A stretch of 64,000 nt of DNA from Piscinibacter sp047602365 (GCA_047602365.1 JASGHM010000001.1:1178001-1242000), one strand, 5' to 3'. Numbered from the stretch's first letter, positions 20,344 through 29,327 are shown. Notes: generated by a model not told the origin, from the letters alone. A program made the numbers and translations.

Positions 20344-21304
20344 GATCGCGCTGGGCACGCTGATCGCTTCGACGCTGCGTGTGGCGACGCCGCTGATCCT
20401 GTGCGCGCTGGCCGGCGTGCTGTGCGAACGCGCCGGCGTGATCGACCTGGGCCTGGAGGGCAAGATGCTCGCCTGCGCCTTCGCCGCAGGCGCCGCCGGC
20501 GCGGTCAGCGGTTCGCTGCTGGTGGCGCTGGTCGCCGCGCTCGTCGTCGGTTTCCTGCTGTCGATGCTGCACGGCTTCGGCTGCGTCAGCCACCGCGGCG
20601 ACCAGGTGGTGATGGGCATGGCGATCACGATGACCGCCGCGGGCCTGACCATCGTGCTCGGCGTCGCCTGGTTCCACACCGGCGGGCAGACGCCGCCACT
20701 GCCCGACGCGGCGCGCCTGGGCGCGCAGTTCACGACGGCGGCCGAGTGGCTGAAGACGGTGCCGGTGGTCGGCACGCCGCTGGCGCTCGGCCTGCTCGGC
20801 CACAACCTGCTGGTCTATGGTGCGCTGGCCGGCGTCGGCGCGGTCTGGTGGCTGCTGTTCCGCACCCGCTTCGGCCTGCGCCTGCGTGCCGCCGGCGAGA
20901 ACCCGGCGATGGTCGACGCCGCCGGTGTCTCGATCGTCGTGCTGCGCTACCAGGCCCTGGCATTGAACGGGGTGTTCTGCTCGCTCGCAGGGGCCTACCT
21001 GGTGCTGGCGCAGAATCCTTCGTTCGTGCCGAACATGACGGCCGGGCGTGGCTACATGGCGATGGCGGCGCTGATCTTCGGCAAGTGGCACCCGCTCGGC
21101 GCGCTGGGCGCCTGCCTGCTGTTCGGCTTCCTCGACGCCGCGGCGATCCGCCTGCAGGGCGCGCCGCTGCCGCTGATCGGCGCGGTGCCGGTGCAGGCCA
21201 TCCAGGCCCTGCCCTACGTGATGACGGTGGTGCTGCTGGCCGGCTTCGTGGGGCGCTCGCGCGCGCCCAAGGCGCTCGGCGTGCCCTACCTGAAGGAGCG
21301 GTGA
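20336..21304 (+). CDS. Nucleoside-type ABC transporter permease, second subunit
   Basis: A 322-residue inner-membrane protein of the same family as its neighbour but of the shorter class. CERAGVIDLGLEGKMLACAF is the characteristic first loop, and RAAGENPAMVDAAGVS marks the coupling region. It overlaps the preceding permease by 8 bp and ends just before the cytidine deaminase gene, so import and nucleoside breakdown are co-transcribed. Confidence 0.92.
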   Translation: MDEIALGTLIASTLRVATPLILCALAGVLCERAGVIDLGLEGKMLACAFAAGAAGAVSGSLLVALVAALVVGFLLSMLHGFGCVSHRGDQVVMGMAITMTAAGLTIVLGVAWFHTGGQTPPLPDAARLGAQFTTAAEWLKTVPVVGTPLALGLLGHNLLVYGALAGVGAVWWLLFRTRFGLRLRAAGENPAMVDAAGVSIVVLRYQALALNGVFCSLAGAYLVLAQNPSFVPNMTAGRGYMAMAALIFGKWHPLGALGACLLFGFLDAAAIRLQGAPLPLIGAVPVQAIQALPYVMTVVLLAGFVGRSRAPKALGVPYLKER

Positions 21305-21349
21305 GATGGACCAGCCCGATGCCCACCCGACGATCACGCCTGGCAGGCG

Positions 21350-21736
21350 ATGAGCACCGCGGCGCTGCGTGCCCGCGCCAACGCGCACGCGCCCTACTCG
21401 GGCTTCGCGGTCGGCGCTGCGCTGCTCGACGAGCGCGGCGAGATCCACGCCGGCTGCAACGTCGAAAACGCCGCCTACCCGCAGGGCCTGTGCGCCGAGG
21501 CGGTGGCGCTGGGCCGGCTGGTCAGCAGCGGCGGACGGCGCATCCGCGCCGCGCTGGTGCTCGGCGTCGCTCCGCAACCCGTGACGCCCTGCGGCGGCTG
21601 CCGACAGAAGCTGCGCGAATTCGCCGGCGACGAGCTGCCGGTCTGGTCGGCCGACGAGCGGGGCATTACCGCGCGGCACACCCTGGGTGAACTGCTGCCG
21701 GCCAGCTTCGGGCCGGAGCACCTGGACGAACGATGA
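21350..21736 (+). CDS. cdd: Cytidine deaminase
   Basis: Deaminates cytidine and deoxycytidine to (deoxy)uridine. The 128-residue protein is the short homotetrameric type: zinc ligands are the Cys in AGCNVENA and the two in PCGGCRQ, and the catalytic Glu is in LCAEAVALG. From the ATG at 21350 only 13 residues precede the conserved APYSGF, fewer than usual. An ATG at 21306 is one base out of frame, and the bridging sequence DDHAWQA would make a normal N-terminus, so a one-base loss in the C-run near 21330 is possible. The stop overlaps the next gene (ATGA). Confidence 0.92.
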   Translation: MSTAALRARANAHAPYSGFAVGAALLDERGEIHAGCNVENAAYPQGLCAEAVALGRLVSSGGRRIRAALVLGVAPQPVTPCGGCRQKLREFAGDELPVWSADERGITARHTLGELLPASFGPEHLDER

Positions 21737-22552
21737 GCCGGCTGAGTGTCGAAGAGGTGGACCGCTGCGCCGCGCAACTGCTGGCCAGCGGCCGGCGGCC
21801 GCGCATTGCCGTACTGCTCGGCTCCGGCTGGAGCACTATCGTGCAGCGCATCGCCAACCCGCTGCGCATGGCCTACGCCAACCTGCCCGGCTTCCCGCTC
21901 ACCGACATCGCCGGCCACGCGGGCGAGGTGGTGATGGGCCGGCTCGGGCGGCACGAGGTGGCCGTGCTGTGTGGCCGCCGCCACACCTACGAAGGCGGTG
22001 ATGCCGCGGCGATGAAGGGGGCGATCGCCGCGCTGGCCGCCTGCGGCATCGAGCTGCTGGTGCAGACCAATGCCGCCGGCAGCCTGGACCTGGCCATGCG
22101 TCCCGGCGAGCTGATGATGCTCAGCGACCACCTCAACCTGGCGCAGCAGCTCGCCGCTGATCGGCGAGACCGGCTCGCAGCGCTTTGTCGACATGCGCGA
22201 CGCCTACGACCCGGCGCTGCGCGCGCAGGCCCGCGCCAGCGCCGCGCGGCTGGGCATGCCCTTGCACGAGGGCATCTACGCCTGGGTGCTGGGGCCGCAG
22301 TTCGAGACGCCGGCGGAGATCCGCATGCTGCAGCGGCTGGGCGCGCAGGCGGTGGGCATGAGCACCGTGCCCGAGACCATCCTGGCGCGCCACGCCGGCC
22401 TGCGCGTGCTCGCCTTCTCGATGTTCACCAACATGGGCTGCGGCCTGCAGGACGAAAGCCTCAGCCACGCGCACACGCTGGACACGGCGCGCGCCGCGGC
22501 GCCACGCGCGGCCGACCTGCTCGAAGCCGTCATTGGAAACCTGGAGCTCTGA
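21733..22552 (+). CDS. Purine nucleoside phosphorylase (one frameshift in this sequence)
   Basis: Phosphorolyses inosine/guanosine-type nucleosides to base and (deoxy)ribose-1-phosphate. The 272-residue reconstructed protein is of the trimeric PNP (NP-I, PunA/DeoD2) family: LLGSGWSTI, GHAGEVVMGRLG, CGRRHTYEGGD, VQTNAAGSL, YAWVLGPQFETPAEI, GMSTVPETILARHAGL. The frame breaks near 22150; dropping one C there joins HLNLAQQ to SPLIGETGSQRFVDMRDAYD. Both halves have intact active-site residues, so a consensus error is likelier than loss of function. It follows cdd by a 4-bp overlap and precedes deoC by 3 bp. Confidence 0.88.
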
Positions 22553-22555
22553 ACG

Positions 22556-23335
22556 ATGCACAGCCCGCAACGCAGACCGCAGGACACCGCGCGCCTGGCC
22601 TTGTCCTGCCTGGACCTGACCAGCCTGAACGACGGCGACGACGAGGCTGCCATCGTGCGCCTGGCCGAGCGCGCCGCGGCGGCACCGGGGCCGGTCGCGG
22701 CGTTGTGCGTGTGGCCACGTTTCGTGCCCACGGCCCTCGCCCATGCGCCGGCCGGCGTGGCAGTGGCCGCCGTCGCGAACTTCCCCGACGGCAGCACCGA
22801 CATCGAACGTGCCCTGCGCGACAGCGGCGAGATCGTCGCCGCCGGCGCGCACGAGGTCGACGTGGTGATGCCGTGGCGTTCGCTCGCTGCCGGCGACGAA
22901 GCCAGCTGCGCGGCGCTGTTGCGCGCGGTGCGCCGCGCCTGCGAGGGCCGCGTGCTGAAGGTGATCCTCGAGACCGGCGAACTGAAGACGCCGGCGCTGA
23001 TCGCGCGGGCCTCTTGCATCGCGCTGGCCGAAGGCGCCGACTTCCTCAAGACCAGCACCGGCAAGACGCCGGTCGGCGCGACGCCGGAAGCGGCGACGCT
23101 GATGCTGCAGGCCATTGCCGCCGACGCCGGCGCGGCCGCCCGCGTCGGCTTCAAGGCCGCCGGCGGCGTGCGCAGCGTCGCCGATGCAGCGCTCTATCTC
23201 GATCGGGTCGAGGCCGTGCTCGGCGCAGCGGCCCTGGCGCCGGCGCGCTGCCGCATCGGCGCCAGCGCGCTGCTGGCCGACATCGAGGCGGTACTCGCCG
23301 GGGGTCGCCACGGCGCCACGGCGAGCGGCTACTGA
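22556..23335 (+). CDS. deoC: Deoxyribose-phosphate aldolase
   Basis: Cleaves 2-deoxyribose-5-phosphate to glyceraldehyde-3-phosphate and acetaldehyde, the last step of deoxynucleoside breakdown. The 259-residue TIM-barrel protein shows the active-site Asp in HEVDVVMP, the Schiff-base Lys in DFLKTSTGK and the second Lys in GFKAAGGVR, in the family order. It closes the nucleoside operon and converges with the GST gene, leaving one base between the stops. A phosphopentomutase (deoB), needed to link phosphorylase products to this enzyme, is not in the window. Confidence 0.95.
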   Translation: MHSPQRRPQDTARLALSCLDLTSLNDGDDEAAIVRLAERAAAAPGPVAALCVWPRFVPTALAHAPAGVAVAAVANFPDGSTDIERALRDSGEIVAAGAHEVDVVMPWRSLAAGDEASCAALLRAVRRACEGRVLKVILETGELKTPALIARASCIALAEGADFLKTSTGKTPVGATPEAATLMLQAIAADAGAAARVGFKAAGGVRSVADAALYLDRVEAVLGAAALAPARCRIGASALLADIEAVLAGGRHGATASGY

Positions 23336-23336
23336 C

Positions 23337-24050
23337 TCAGGCCTTGACCGGCCGCGCCGGGATCTTCAAGCCGCGCTGCACCGCCGGCCGCGCCAGGAAG
23401 GCCTGCAGCACCCGCTGCACGTTGGCGAAGTCAGCGAAGCCGACCAGATCGCCGGCGCCGTAGAAACCGACCAGGTTGTTGACCCAGGGCCAGATCGCGA
23501 TGTCGGCGATGCCGTACTCGCTGCCCATCATCCAGTCGCGGCCTTCGAGGTGACGGTCGAGCACGCCGAGCAGGCGGCGCGACTCGGCGACGTAGCGGTC
23601 GCGCGGCCGCTTGTCCTCGTAGTCCTTGCCGGCGAACTTGTGGAAGAAGCCGACCTGGCCGAACATCGGCCCGATGCCGCCCATCTGGAACATCACCCAC
23701 TGCACGGTTTCGTAGCGTTGCGCCGGGTCGGTGCTCAGGAAGCGGCCGGTCTTCTCGGCCAGGTAGATCAGGATGGCGCCGGACTCGAACAGCGGCAGCG
23801 GCTGGCCGCCCGGGCCGTCGGGGTCGAGGATCGCCGGGATCTTGTTGTTCGGGCTGAGCGACAGGAACTCCGGCGACATCTGATCCTGCGTCTCGAAGCT
23901 GACCAGGTGCGGCTCGTAGGGCAGGCCCAGTTCCTCCAGCAGGATCGACACCTTCACGCCGTTGGGCGTCGGCAGCGAGTAGAGCTGCAGGATCTCGGGG
24001 TGCCGGGCAGGCCACTTGCGGGTGACGGGGAAGCGGGACAGGTCGGTCAT
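23337..24050 (-). CDS. Glutathione S-transferase family protein, YghU/YfcG type
   Basis: A 237-residue cytosolic protein with an N-terminal thioredoxin-like domain and a C-terminal all-alpha domain. LYSLPTPNGVKVSILLEELG carries the Thr-x-Asn-Gly-Lys type motif of the nu-class disulfide-bond oxidoreductases (YfcG, YghU), which reduce disulfides or peroxides using bound glutathione. PLPLFESGAILIYLAEKTGRF holds the Glu-Ser pair that binds glutathione. The start ATG (complement of 24048-24050) gives the usual family N-terminus. Unrelated to the nucleoside genes around it and probably transcribed alone. Confidence 0.9.
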   Translation of the reverse strand: MTDLSRFPVTRKWPARHPEILQLYSLPTPNGVKVSILLEELGLPYEPHLVSFETQDQMSPEFLSLSPNNKIPAILDPDGPGGQPLPLFESGAILIYLAEKTGRFLSTDPAQRYETVQWVMFQMGGIGPMFGQVGFFHKFAGKDYEDKRPRDRYVAESRRLLGVLDRHLEGRDWMMGSEYGIADIAIWPWVNNLVGFYGAGDLVGFADFANVQRVLQAFLARPAVQRGLKIPARPVKA

Positions 24051-24218
24051 CGGGTGTCGGTGCAGGGGCGAGGCGACCGATTCTGTCGGGCCGCCGATGG
24101 CCCGGGGCGGGCAAGGATTTGCGCCTTTGTTGGTGAGGCGCAGTGCCTGGCGGTAGGCATTTGTAACAGCGGGCGGCCCCTGCACACAACTCGCAGCATC
24201 GCCCCCGCCTGGACTGCG

Positions 24219-24240
24219 ACAGTGCGCTACCTCGCACTGT
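24219..24240. promoter_or_regulatory. 8-bp inverted repeat just upstream of the lipoprotein gene
   Basis: ACAGTGCG (24219-24226), six bases, then CGCACTGT (24233-24240), 10 bases before the ATG at 24251. It could be an operator overlapping the promoter, or a hairpin covering the ribosome site of the Ala-Pro lipoprotein. Confidence 0.35.
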
Positions 24241-24250
24241 GTGACGTTCC

Positions 24251-25741
24251 ATGACCCGCTACACCCCCAGGGGGCCGTCGGCCCCCGCTTCTGTCTCCCC
24301 CGCCTCCGACAACCTGCTCCCGAACCGCCCGTGGCGTCGCGCCAGCGGTTCGGCCTGGACGCTGCTGTTCGCCGCCGCGCTGGCGGCCTGCGGCGGCGCC
24401 AATGACGAAACGCTGGAGCCCCCGACCGGCGCGCCAGCCCCTGCTCCGGCACCAGCCCCGGCTCCGCCCCCTCCGCCCCCACCCGCTCCGGCGCCCGCTC
24501 CGGCCCCGGCACCCGCTCCGGCTCCGGCACCAGCCCCTGCGCCCGCACCGGCCCCCGCGCCCGCACCGGCCCCCGCGCCGGCACCGGCACCGGCCCCCGC
24601 ACCGGCCCCGGCTCCTGCGCCCGCGCCCGCGCCGGCACCGACCCCCTCGCCGCCGACCAACAGTGCCTTGCTGAACAAGCTGCAGAACTTCGCCGAGACG
24701 GCAGCGCGCAACTGGAACTTCGACGGCCACAGCGTCACCAGCGCCTTCACCTCCGACTACGGCTACTGGGACTACACCGACACCACCTACGAGCCGTGGC
24801 TGTTCGACCGCGCCGACGTCTGGCGCATGCTCGCCGAGCTGACCTCCAGCGCGCGCTGGCAGGCGCAGGCGCAGAGCGACCTCGCGTACTACGAGTCGCG
24901 CCTGAGTGCCAGCGGCATCTTCATGAACAAGAGCGGCGAGGAGGACACCAAGTACAGCTACGTCCACCCGTGGAGCACCAACACCGCCAAGCAGACTGCG
25001 GCCTACAACGCCACGGTGGCCGGCTTCCCGAACACCTACTCGTCCGGCGCCGCGCTGTGGACCGAGCGTGAACTGTGGGTGGCGCTGAACGCGGCGGTGA
25101 AGTACCACACCGTGTCGGGCAGCTCGGCGGCGCTGTCGCGCGCGCAGGCGATGGTCGACCAGTGGGACCAGGTCTGCGCCGGCCGCAAGGCGCCGCTGGT
25201 CAGCTACACCCAGCACGAGGGCGGCGGGCCCGGCGGCTCGACGCCGACCGACCTGATCAGCAGCCCGTGGATGAGCGCGCTGTACTTCCAGGCGGCGCGC
25301 CTGTACATCCAGAAGGTGCCCAGCGCGGCGAACCAGGTCTACCGCCAGGCCAGCGACTACTTCGACTGGCTGAACACGCCGGGCACGCGCGGCTTCTACG
25401 ACGGCTCCGAGGTCGGCAGCGAATACGCCGGGCTGACCTTCCCGTCCTACCTGGCCGGCGGCACGACGATCGGCGACGCCGGTCCGGACGAGGGCAACAT
25501 GGACCACGCGCTCGACGTGGCCGGTTTCGTCGCGTTCGCGGTCAAGGCCAAGCAGGCGCTCGGCCTGTCGACCACCGCGGCCTCGGCCCGCCTGTCGCAG
25601 CTGAAGACCACGGCGGCGACCTCGTTCGCCAACCTGACGCGCGACACCGCCTACCTGCCGAAGTACCGCATCAACCCGCCGCGCAAGTTCAACTGGTGGA
25701 TGCGCGGCTACTACGAGCTGGCCGCCAACAACGGCGACTGA
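24251..25741 (+). CDS. Lipoprotein with long Ala-Pro linker and unassigned helical domain
   Basis: A 496-residue protein I cannot assign to a function. A lipobox LAAC places the acylated Cys at 47, after an unusually long, charged N-terminus of about 35 residues, so the true start may be later. Residues about 60-134 are almost entirely alternating Ala-Pro, a stiff extended spacer. The remaining 360 residues are rich in Trp, Tyr and paired helices (YEPWLFDRADVWRMLAEL, ALWTERELWVALNAAVKYH, PPRKFNWWMRGYYELA), suggesting an alpha/alpha-toroid as in polysaccharide lyases and six-hairpin glycosidases. It would sit on the membrane with the domain held far out by the linker. It precedes the 5'-nucleotidase lipoprotein. 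Confidence 0.75.
   Translation: MTRYTPRGPSAPASVSPASDNLLPNRPWRRASGSAWTLLFAAALAACGGANDETLEPPTGAPAPAPAPAPAPPPPPPPAPAPAPAPAPAPAPAPAPAPAPAPAPAPAPAPAPAPAPAPAPAPAPAPAPAPTPSPPTNSALLNKLQNFAETAARNWNFDGHSVTSAFTSDYGYWDYTDTTYEPWLFDRADVWRMLAELTSSARWQAQAQSDLAYYESRLSASGIFMNKSGEEDTKYSYVHPWSTNTAKQTAAYNATVAGFPNTYSSGAALWTERELWVALNAAVKYHTVSGSSAALSRAQAMVDQWDQVCAGRKAPLVSYTQHEGGGPGGSTPTDLISSPWMSALYFQAARLYIQKVPSAANQVYRQASDYFDWLNTPGTRGFYDGSEVGSEYAGLTFPSYLAGGTTIGDAGPDEGNMDHALDVAGFVAFAVKAKQALGLSTTAASARLSQLKTTAATSFANLTRDTAYLPKYRINPPRKFNWWMRGYYELAANNGD
24428..24652 (+). repeat. Ala-Pro coding repeat
   Basis: About 225 bp of imperfect 6-bp units (GCNCCN), with scattered synonymous changes, coding for the Ala-Pro spacer of the lipoprotein. 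Such tracts change length by slippage and are also prone to assembly error. Confidence 0.85.
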
Positions 25742-25782
25742 GCGAGCGCACGGCCCTTTGCGGGGCCGACACATCGATCGGG

Positions 25783-25788
25783 TAGGCT
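25783..25788 (+). promoter_or_regulatory. -10-like box for a possibly leaderless 5'-nucleotidase transcript
   Basis: TAGGCT followed by six bases and the ATG at 25795, the same layout as in front of add. No ribosome site is present between them. A TTGCGG at 25758-25763 is a weak -35 candidate with a 19-bp spacer. Confidence 0.35.
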
Positions 25789-25794
25789 GCGCGC

Positions 25795-27447
25795 ATGCGC
25801 CGCCTGCCCGTTTTTCTTGGTCTGCTCGCCGCGCTGCTCGCCGGCTGCGCGACACCGCCCGAGCACGGCTCGGTGGTGGTCAGGCTGCTGGCCATCAACG
25901 ACCTGCACGGCCACCTGCGGCCGCCGCCCGGCGGCATCCGCCTGCGCGACCCGCAGGATGCGGCGAAGACGGTCGACGTCGCCGCCGGCGGAGTCGAGCA
26001 CCTGGCCAGCGCCTTGCGCGAGGCACGTGCGCAGAACCCCAACCATGTGTTCGTCGCCGCCGGCGACCTGGTCGGTGCCAGCCCGCTGCTGTCGGCGCTG
26101 TTCCACGACGAGCCCACGGTCGAGCTGCTCGGGCAGCTGGGCCTGGCCGTCAGCGCGGTCGGCAACCACGAGTTCGACCGCGGCGCGGCCGAGCTGCTGC
26201 GGCTGCAGAACGGCGGCTGCCATCCGTCCACCGGCTGCCAGGGGCCGGCGCCGTTCACCGGCGCCCGCTTCCAGTACCTGGCGGCCAGCACGATCGACAG
26301 TGCGACCGGGCGCACCCTGCTGCCGGCCTACACGGTGCGTCGCTTCGACGGCATCCCGGTCGCCTTCATCGGCCTGACGCTGAAGGACACGCCACGCATC
26401 GTGCGGCCCAGCGGCGTCGCCGGGCTCGAGTTCCGCGACGAAGCGACGACGGTCAACGCGCTGGTGCCCGGGCTGCGCGCGCAGGGCATCGAGGCCATCG
26501 TCGTGCTGATCCACGAAGGCGGCCAACCGGCCGGCGGGCCGGACGAATGCCCGGCGCTGTCGGGCGCGATCGTGCCCATCGTCAAGGCGCTGGACCGTGC
26601 CGTCGACGTGGTGATCAGCGGCCACACGCACCGCGCCTACAACTGCCGCGTCGACGGCCGGCTGGTCACCAGCGCCGACAAGTTCGGCACCGTGCTCAGC
26701 GAGATCGACCTCGTGCTCGACCGCGCCAGCGGCGACGTGCGCGAGGCCCGCGCCCACAACGTGATCGTGCGCAACGACCGCTTCGCGAAGGACGCGGCCA
26801 TCGGCGAGATGATCGCCGCCTGGGAGCGCCTGGCCGCGCCGCTGGCGCAGCGGGTGGTCGGCCGGCTCGCGGCGCCGCTGTCGCGCGAGCCGAACGAAGC
26901 CGGCGAGTCCACGCTCGGGCAGGTGGTGGCCGATGCGCAACTCGCCGCCAGCACCGAGGCCGGCGCGCAGATCGCACTGACCAACCCCGGCGGCCTGCGC
27001 ACCGGCCTGGCCGGCGCGGCCGATGGCAGCGTGCGCTACGAGGACCTGTTCGCCGCGCAGCCCTTCTCCAACCAGTTGGTGACCTTGACACTGACCGGCG
27101 CGCAACTGCAGCAGGTGCTGGAACAGCAGTGGCTGGGCCAGGCGCGGCCGCGGCTGCTGCAGGTGTCGCGCGGCTTCGCCTACACCTGGGATGCAGCGCA
27201 ACCCACCGGCCAACGCGTCGTCGCCGGCAGCCTGCGCCTGAACGGCGCGACGATTGCGCCGGAACAACGCCTGCGTGTCACGGTCAACGACTACCTGGCT
27301 TCCGGGGGCGACAACTTCAGCGCCTTTCGTGAGAATGGAATCGATGCACAGACGGGCGTGATGGACGTCGACGCACTCGAACGTTTCTTCCGACACAACG
27401 ACAAGGTGACGCCCGGCGCTCTCGACCGGATCCGGCGCGTGAACTGA
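25795..27447 (+). CDS. 5'-nucleotidase / UshA-like metallophosphoesterase lipoprotein
   Basis: A 550-residue surface enzyme predicted to strip phosphate from nucleotides. The signal ends in a lipobox (ALLAGC, Cys18). The calcineurin-like domain (to about residue 330) has the metal-binding blocks AINDLHGH, AAGDLVGASPL, GNHEFDRG and SGHTHRAYN. The C-terminal 5'-nucleotidase domain has the substrate-binding signs NPGGLRTGL and NDYLASGGDNFSAF. E. coli UshA has the same two-domain plan and is periplasmic. It sits directly before deoA and within the nucleoside island, which fits the supply of nucleosides to the importers. The exact nucleotide preference is unknown. Confidence 0.92.
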   Translation: MRRLPVFLGLLAALLAGCATPPEHGSVVVRLLAINDLHGHLRPPPGGIRLRDPQDAAKTVDVAAGGVEHLASALREARAQNPNHVFVAAGDLVGASPLLSALFHDEPTVELLGQLGLAVSAVGNHEFDRGAAELLRLQNGGCHPSTGCQGPAPFTGARFQYLAASTIDSATGRTLLPAYTVRRFDGIPVAFIGLTLKDTPRIVRPSGVAGLEFRDEATTVNALVPGLRAQGIEAIVVLIHEGGQPAGGPDECPALSGAIVPIVKALDRAVDVVISGHTHRAYNCRVDGRLVTSADKFGTVLSEIDLVLDRASGDVREARAHNVIVRNDRFAKDAAIGEMIAAWERLAAPLAQRVVGRLAAPLSREPNEAGESTLGQVVADAQLAASTEAGAQIALTNPGGLRTGLAGAADGSVRYEDLFAAQPFSNQLVTLTLTGAQLQQVLEQQWLGQARPRLLQVSRGFAYTWDAAQPTGQRVVAGSLRLNGATIAPEQRLRVTVNDYLASGGDNFSAFRENGIDAQTGVMDVDALERFFRHNDKVTPGALDRIRRVN

Positions 27448-27453
27448 TCCACC

Positions 27454-28791
27454 GTGCTTGCTCAAGAGATCATCCGGCGCAAGAGCCGGGCCCAGGCGCT
27501 GGACACCGCCGAGGTCCAGGCCTTCGTGCGTGGCCTGGTCGACCGCTCGTGGAGCGAGGGCCAGATCGCCGCGTTCGCGATGGCGGTGTGCCTGCGCGGC
27601 ATGAGCCGCGACGAATGTGTCGCGCTGACCCAGGCGATGACCGACTCCGGCGACCGCCTCGACTGGAGCAAGGCGCGCCTGCATGGCCCGCTGATCGACA
27701 AGCACTCCACCGGCGGTGTCGGCGACAAGACCAGCCTGCTGCTCGCGCCGCTGGTCGCGGCCTGCGGCGGCGTGGTGCCGATGGTCTCCGGCCGCGGGCT
27801 CGGCCACACCGGCGGCACGCTGGACAAGCTCGAGGCGTTGCCCGGCTACAGCACCACGCCGCGGCGCACGACGCTCGTGCGCGTGTTGCGCGAGGCCGGC
27901 TGCGCGATCGTCGGCGCGAGTTCGCGCATCGCGCCGGCCGACAGGCGCCTGTACGCGATCCGCGACGTGACGGCGACGGTCGCGTCGGTGCCGCTGATCA
28001 CCGCCAGCATCCTGTCGAAGAAGCTGGCCGCCGGCATCGACGCGCTGGTGATGGACGTCAAGCTCGGCAACGGCGCCTTCTGCACCGACGCGCACAGCGC
28101 CGACACGCTGGCGCGCAGCCTGGTCGAGGTGGCGGTGGGCTCGGGCCTGCCGACACAGGCGCTGGTCACCGACATGAACCAGGTGCTGGGCACCACCGCC
28201 GGCAACGCGGTGGAGGTGCGCGAGGCGATCGACTTCCTGACCGGCGCGGCGCGCGAACCGCGCCTGCTGCAGCTGACGCTGGCGCTGGCCGGCCGCATGC
28301 TGTGGCTGGGCGGCCTGGCCGCATCGCCGGCCAAGGGCGAGCAGCAGGCGCTGCGTGCGCTCGACGACGGCAGCGCCGCGGAACGGTTCGAGCGCATGGT
28401 CGCCGGGCTGGGTGGCCCGTCCAGCGTGCTGGCGCGCGGCGGTGCGCACCTGCCGAGCGCGCCAGTGCAGCGCACGCTCGCCGCCGCACGCAGCGGCGTG
28501 TTCACCGCGATGGACACGCGCCAGGTCGGCCTGGTGATCGTCGCGCTTGGCGGCGGCCGCCGGCGCGCCAGCGACACGGTCGACCCGCGTGTCGGCATCA
28601 CCCGGCTGATGCCGCTGGGCAGCACGGTGAAGGCCGGCGATGCGCTGCTGCGCGTGCATGCGGCGAACGCAGCCGATGCCGAAGCGGCGCTGCACACGCT
28701 GGGCGCGGCGATCGAGATCGGCGACGGCCCGGCGCTGCCGAACCCGCCGGTGGTGCGCGGTGTCGTCGGCCGGCCCGGCCGCGGTGGCTGA
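27454..28791 (+). CDS. deoA: Thymidine phosphorylase
   Basis: Splits thymidine (and deoxyuridine) with phosphate to base and deoxyribose-1-phosphate. The 445-residue protein has the anthranilate-phosphoribosyltransferase-like fold: LHGPLIDKHSTGGVGDKTSL is the phosphate-binding signature, followed by SGRGLGHTGGTLDKLEALPG and a C-terminal PYNP domain. The start is GTG at 27454, six bases after the nucleotidase stop and without a clear ribosome site, so translation probably depends on the upstream gene. With Cdd, DeoC and the URC enzymes it completes a route from deoxypyrimidine nucleosides. Confidence 0.94.
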   Translation: MLAQEIIRRKSRAQALDTAEVQAFVRGLVDRSWSEGQIAAFAMAVCLRGMSRDECVALTQAMTDSGDRLDWSKARLHGPLIDKHSTGGVGDKTSLLLAPLVAACGGVVPMVSGRGLGHTGGTLDKLEALPGYSTTPRRTTLVRVLREAGCAIVGASSRIAPADRRLYAIRDVTATVASVPLITASILSKKLAAGIDALVMDVKLGNGAFCTDAHSADTLARSLVEVAVGSGLPTQALVTDMNQVLGTTAGNAVEVREAIDFLTGAAREPRLLQLTLALAGRMLWLGGLAASPAKGEQQALRALDDGSAAERFERMVAGLGGPSSVLARGGAHLPSAPVQRTLAAARSGVFTAMDTRQVGLVIVALGGGRRRASDTVDPRVGITRLMPLGSTVKAGDALLRVHAANAADAEAALHTLGAAIEIGDGPALPNPPVVRGVVGRPGRGG

Positions 28792-28797
28792 GCGGGT

Positions 28798-29310
28798 TCA
28801 GCGCACGAACTGGTCGACGTAGCCGGCACCGAGGCCGACCTCGACGTAGTGCCGGCGGCACATCTCGATCTTCGTGAAGACGTCCTCGTAGCCGGTCACC
28901 TCGCCCTGCGCATCGACGTAGACCATCGCGCCGTGGATGTTGAACTGGGTGATCATCTCCGGCACGCCGGCCCCATCGTCAACCGCGTCATCGACCACCA
29001 GCGTGTGGATCTCGCCCGGCGGCTCGTAGACGAACGAGCCCTCGCGCGCCACCCAGTCGTGCTCCAGGTAGCGCCAGGCGCCCTTGATCACGTAGCCGGT
29101 CACCCACGACGGGTGGATGTGGCGCGACAGCACGCCACTCTTGCGCACGCGCAGCAGGTTGCACCAGCTGCCGGTGACGGTGTTCAGCAGCAGCGGGCGG
29201 AACCACACCTGCGGCGCCTGCGGCACCCAGACACGTTCGTCGTCCGGGATGGCGGGGATGGCGATCTCGGCCTGGATGCCGGGCAGCTGGGTGATGGCGG
29301 TGGGGGGCAT
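28798..29310 (-). CDS. Cupin of the 2,4'-dihydroxyacetophenone dioxygenase family
   Basis: A 170-residue single-domain cupin, last gene of the TRAP operon. LLRVRKSGVLSRHIHPSWVT carries the histidines of cupin motif 1 and YEPPGEIHTLVVDD those of motif 2. Sequence is closest to the DAD family, whose characterised member cleaves 2,4'-dihydroxyacetophenone with a bound iron. Most family members sit in unrelated operons and their chemistry is unproven. Next to KduD-like and KdgK-like genes, an isomerase-type role on a deoxy-ulosonic acid (as for the cupins KduI and KdgF) is equally possible. Confidence 0.8.
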   Translation of the reverse strand: MPPTAITQLPGIQAEIAIPAIPDDERVWVPQAPQVWFRPLLLNTVTGSWCNLLRVRKSGVLSRHIHPSWVTGYVIKGAWRYLEHDWVAREGSFVYEPPGEIHTLVVDDAVDDGAGVPEMITQFNIHGAMVYVDAQGEVTGYEDVFTKIEMCRRHYVEVGLGAGYVDQFVR

Positions 29311-29327
29311 GGTGGTGTCGAACGGGG

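Noticed and set aside
24100..24123. A GG/GC pair upstream of the Ala-Pro lipoprotein gene as a sixth sigma-54 promoter
   Set aside because: Only GG and TTGC match; the rest of the consensus is lost and the leader would be over 110 nt.
24428..24652. Tandem DNA repeat considered as a CRISPR or VNTR locus
   Set aside because: Units are 6 bp without spacers and code an Ala-Pro spacer in frame with a lipobox and a following domain.
25742..25794. A Pho box before the 5'-nucleotidase gene
   Set aside because: No CTGTCAT-like direct repeat is present in the short gap.
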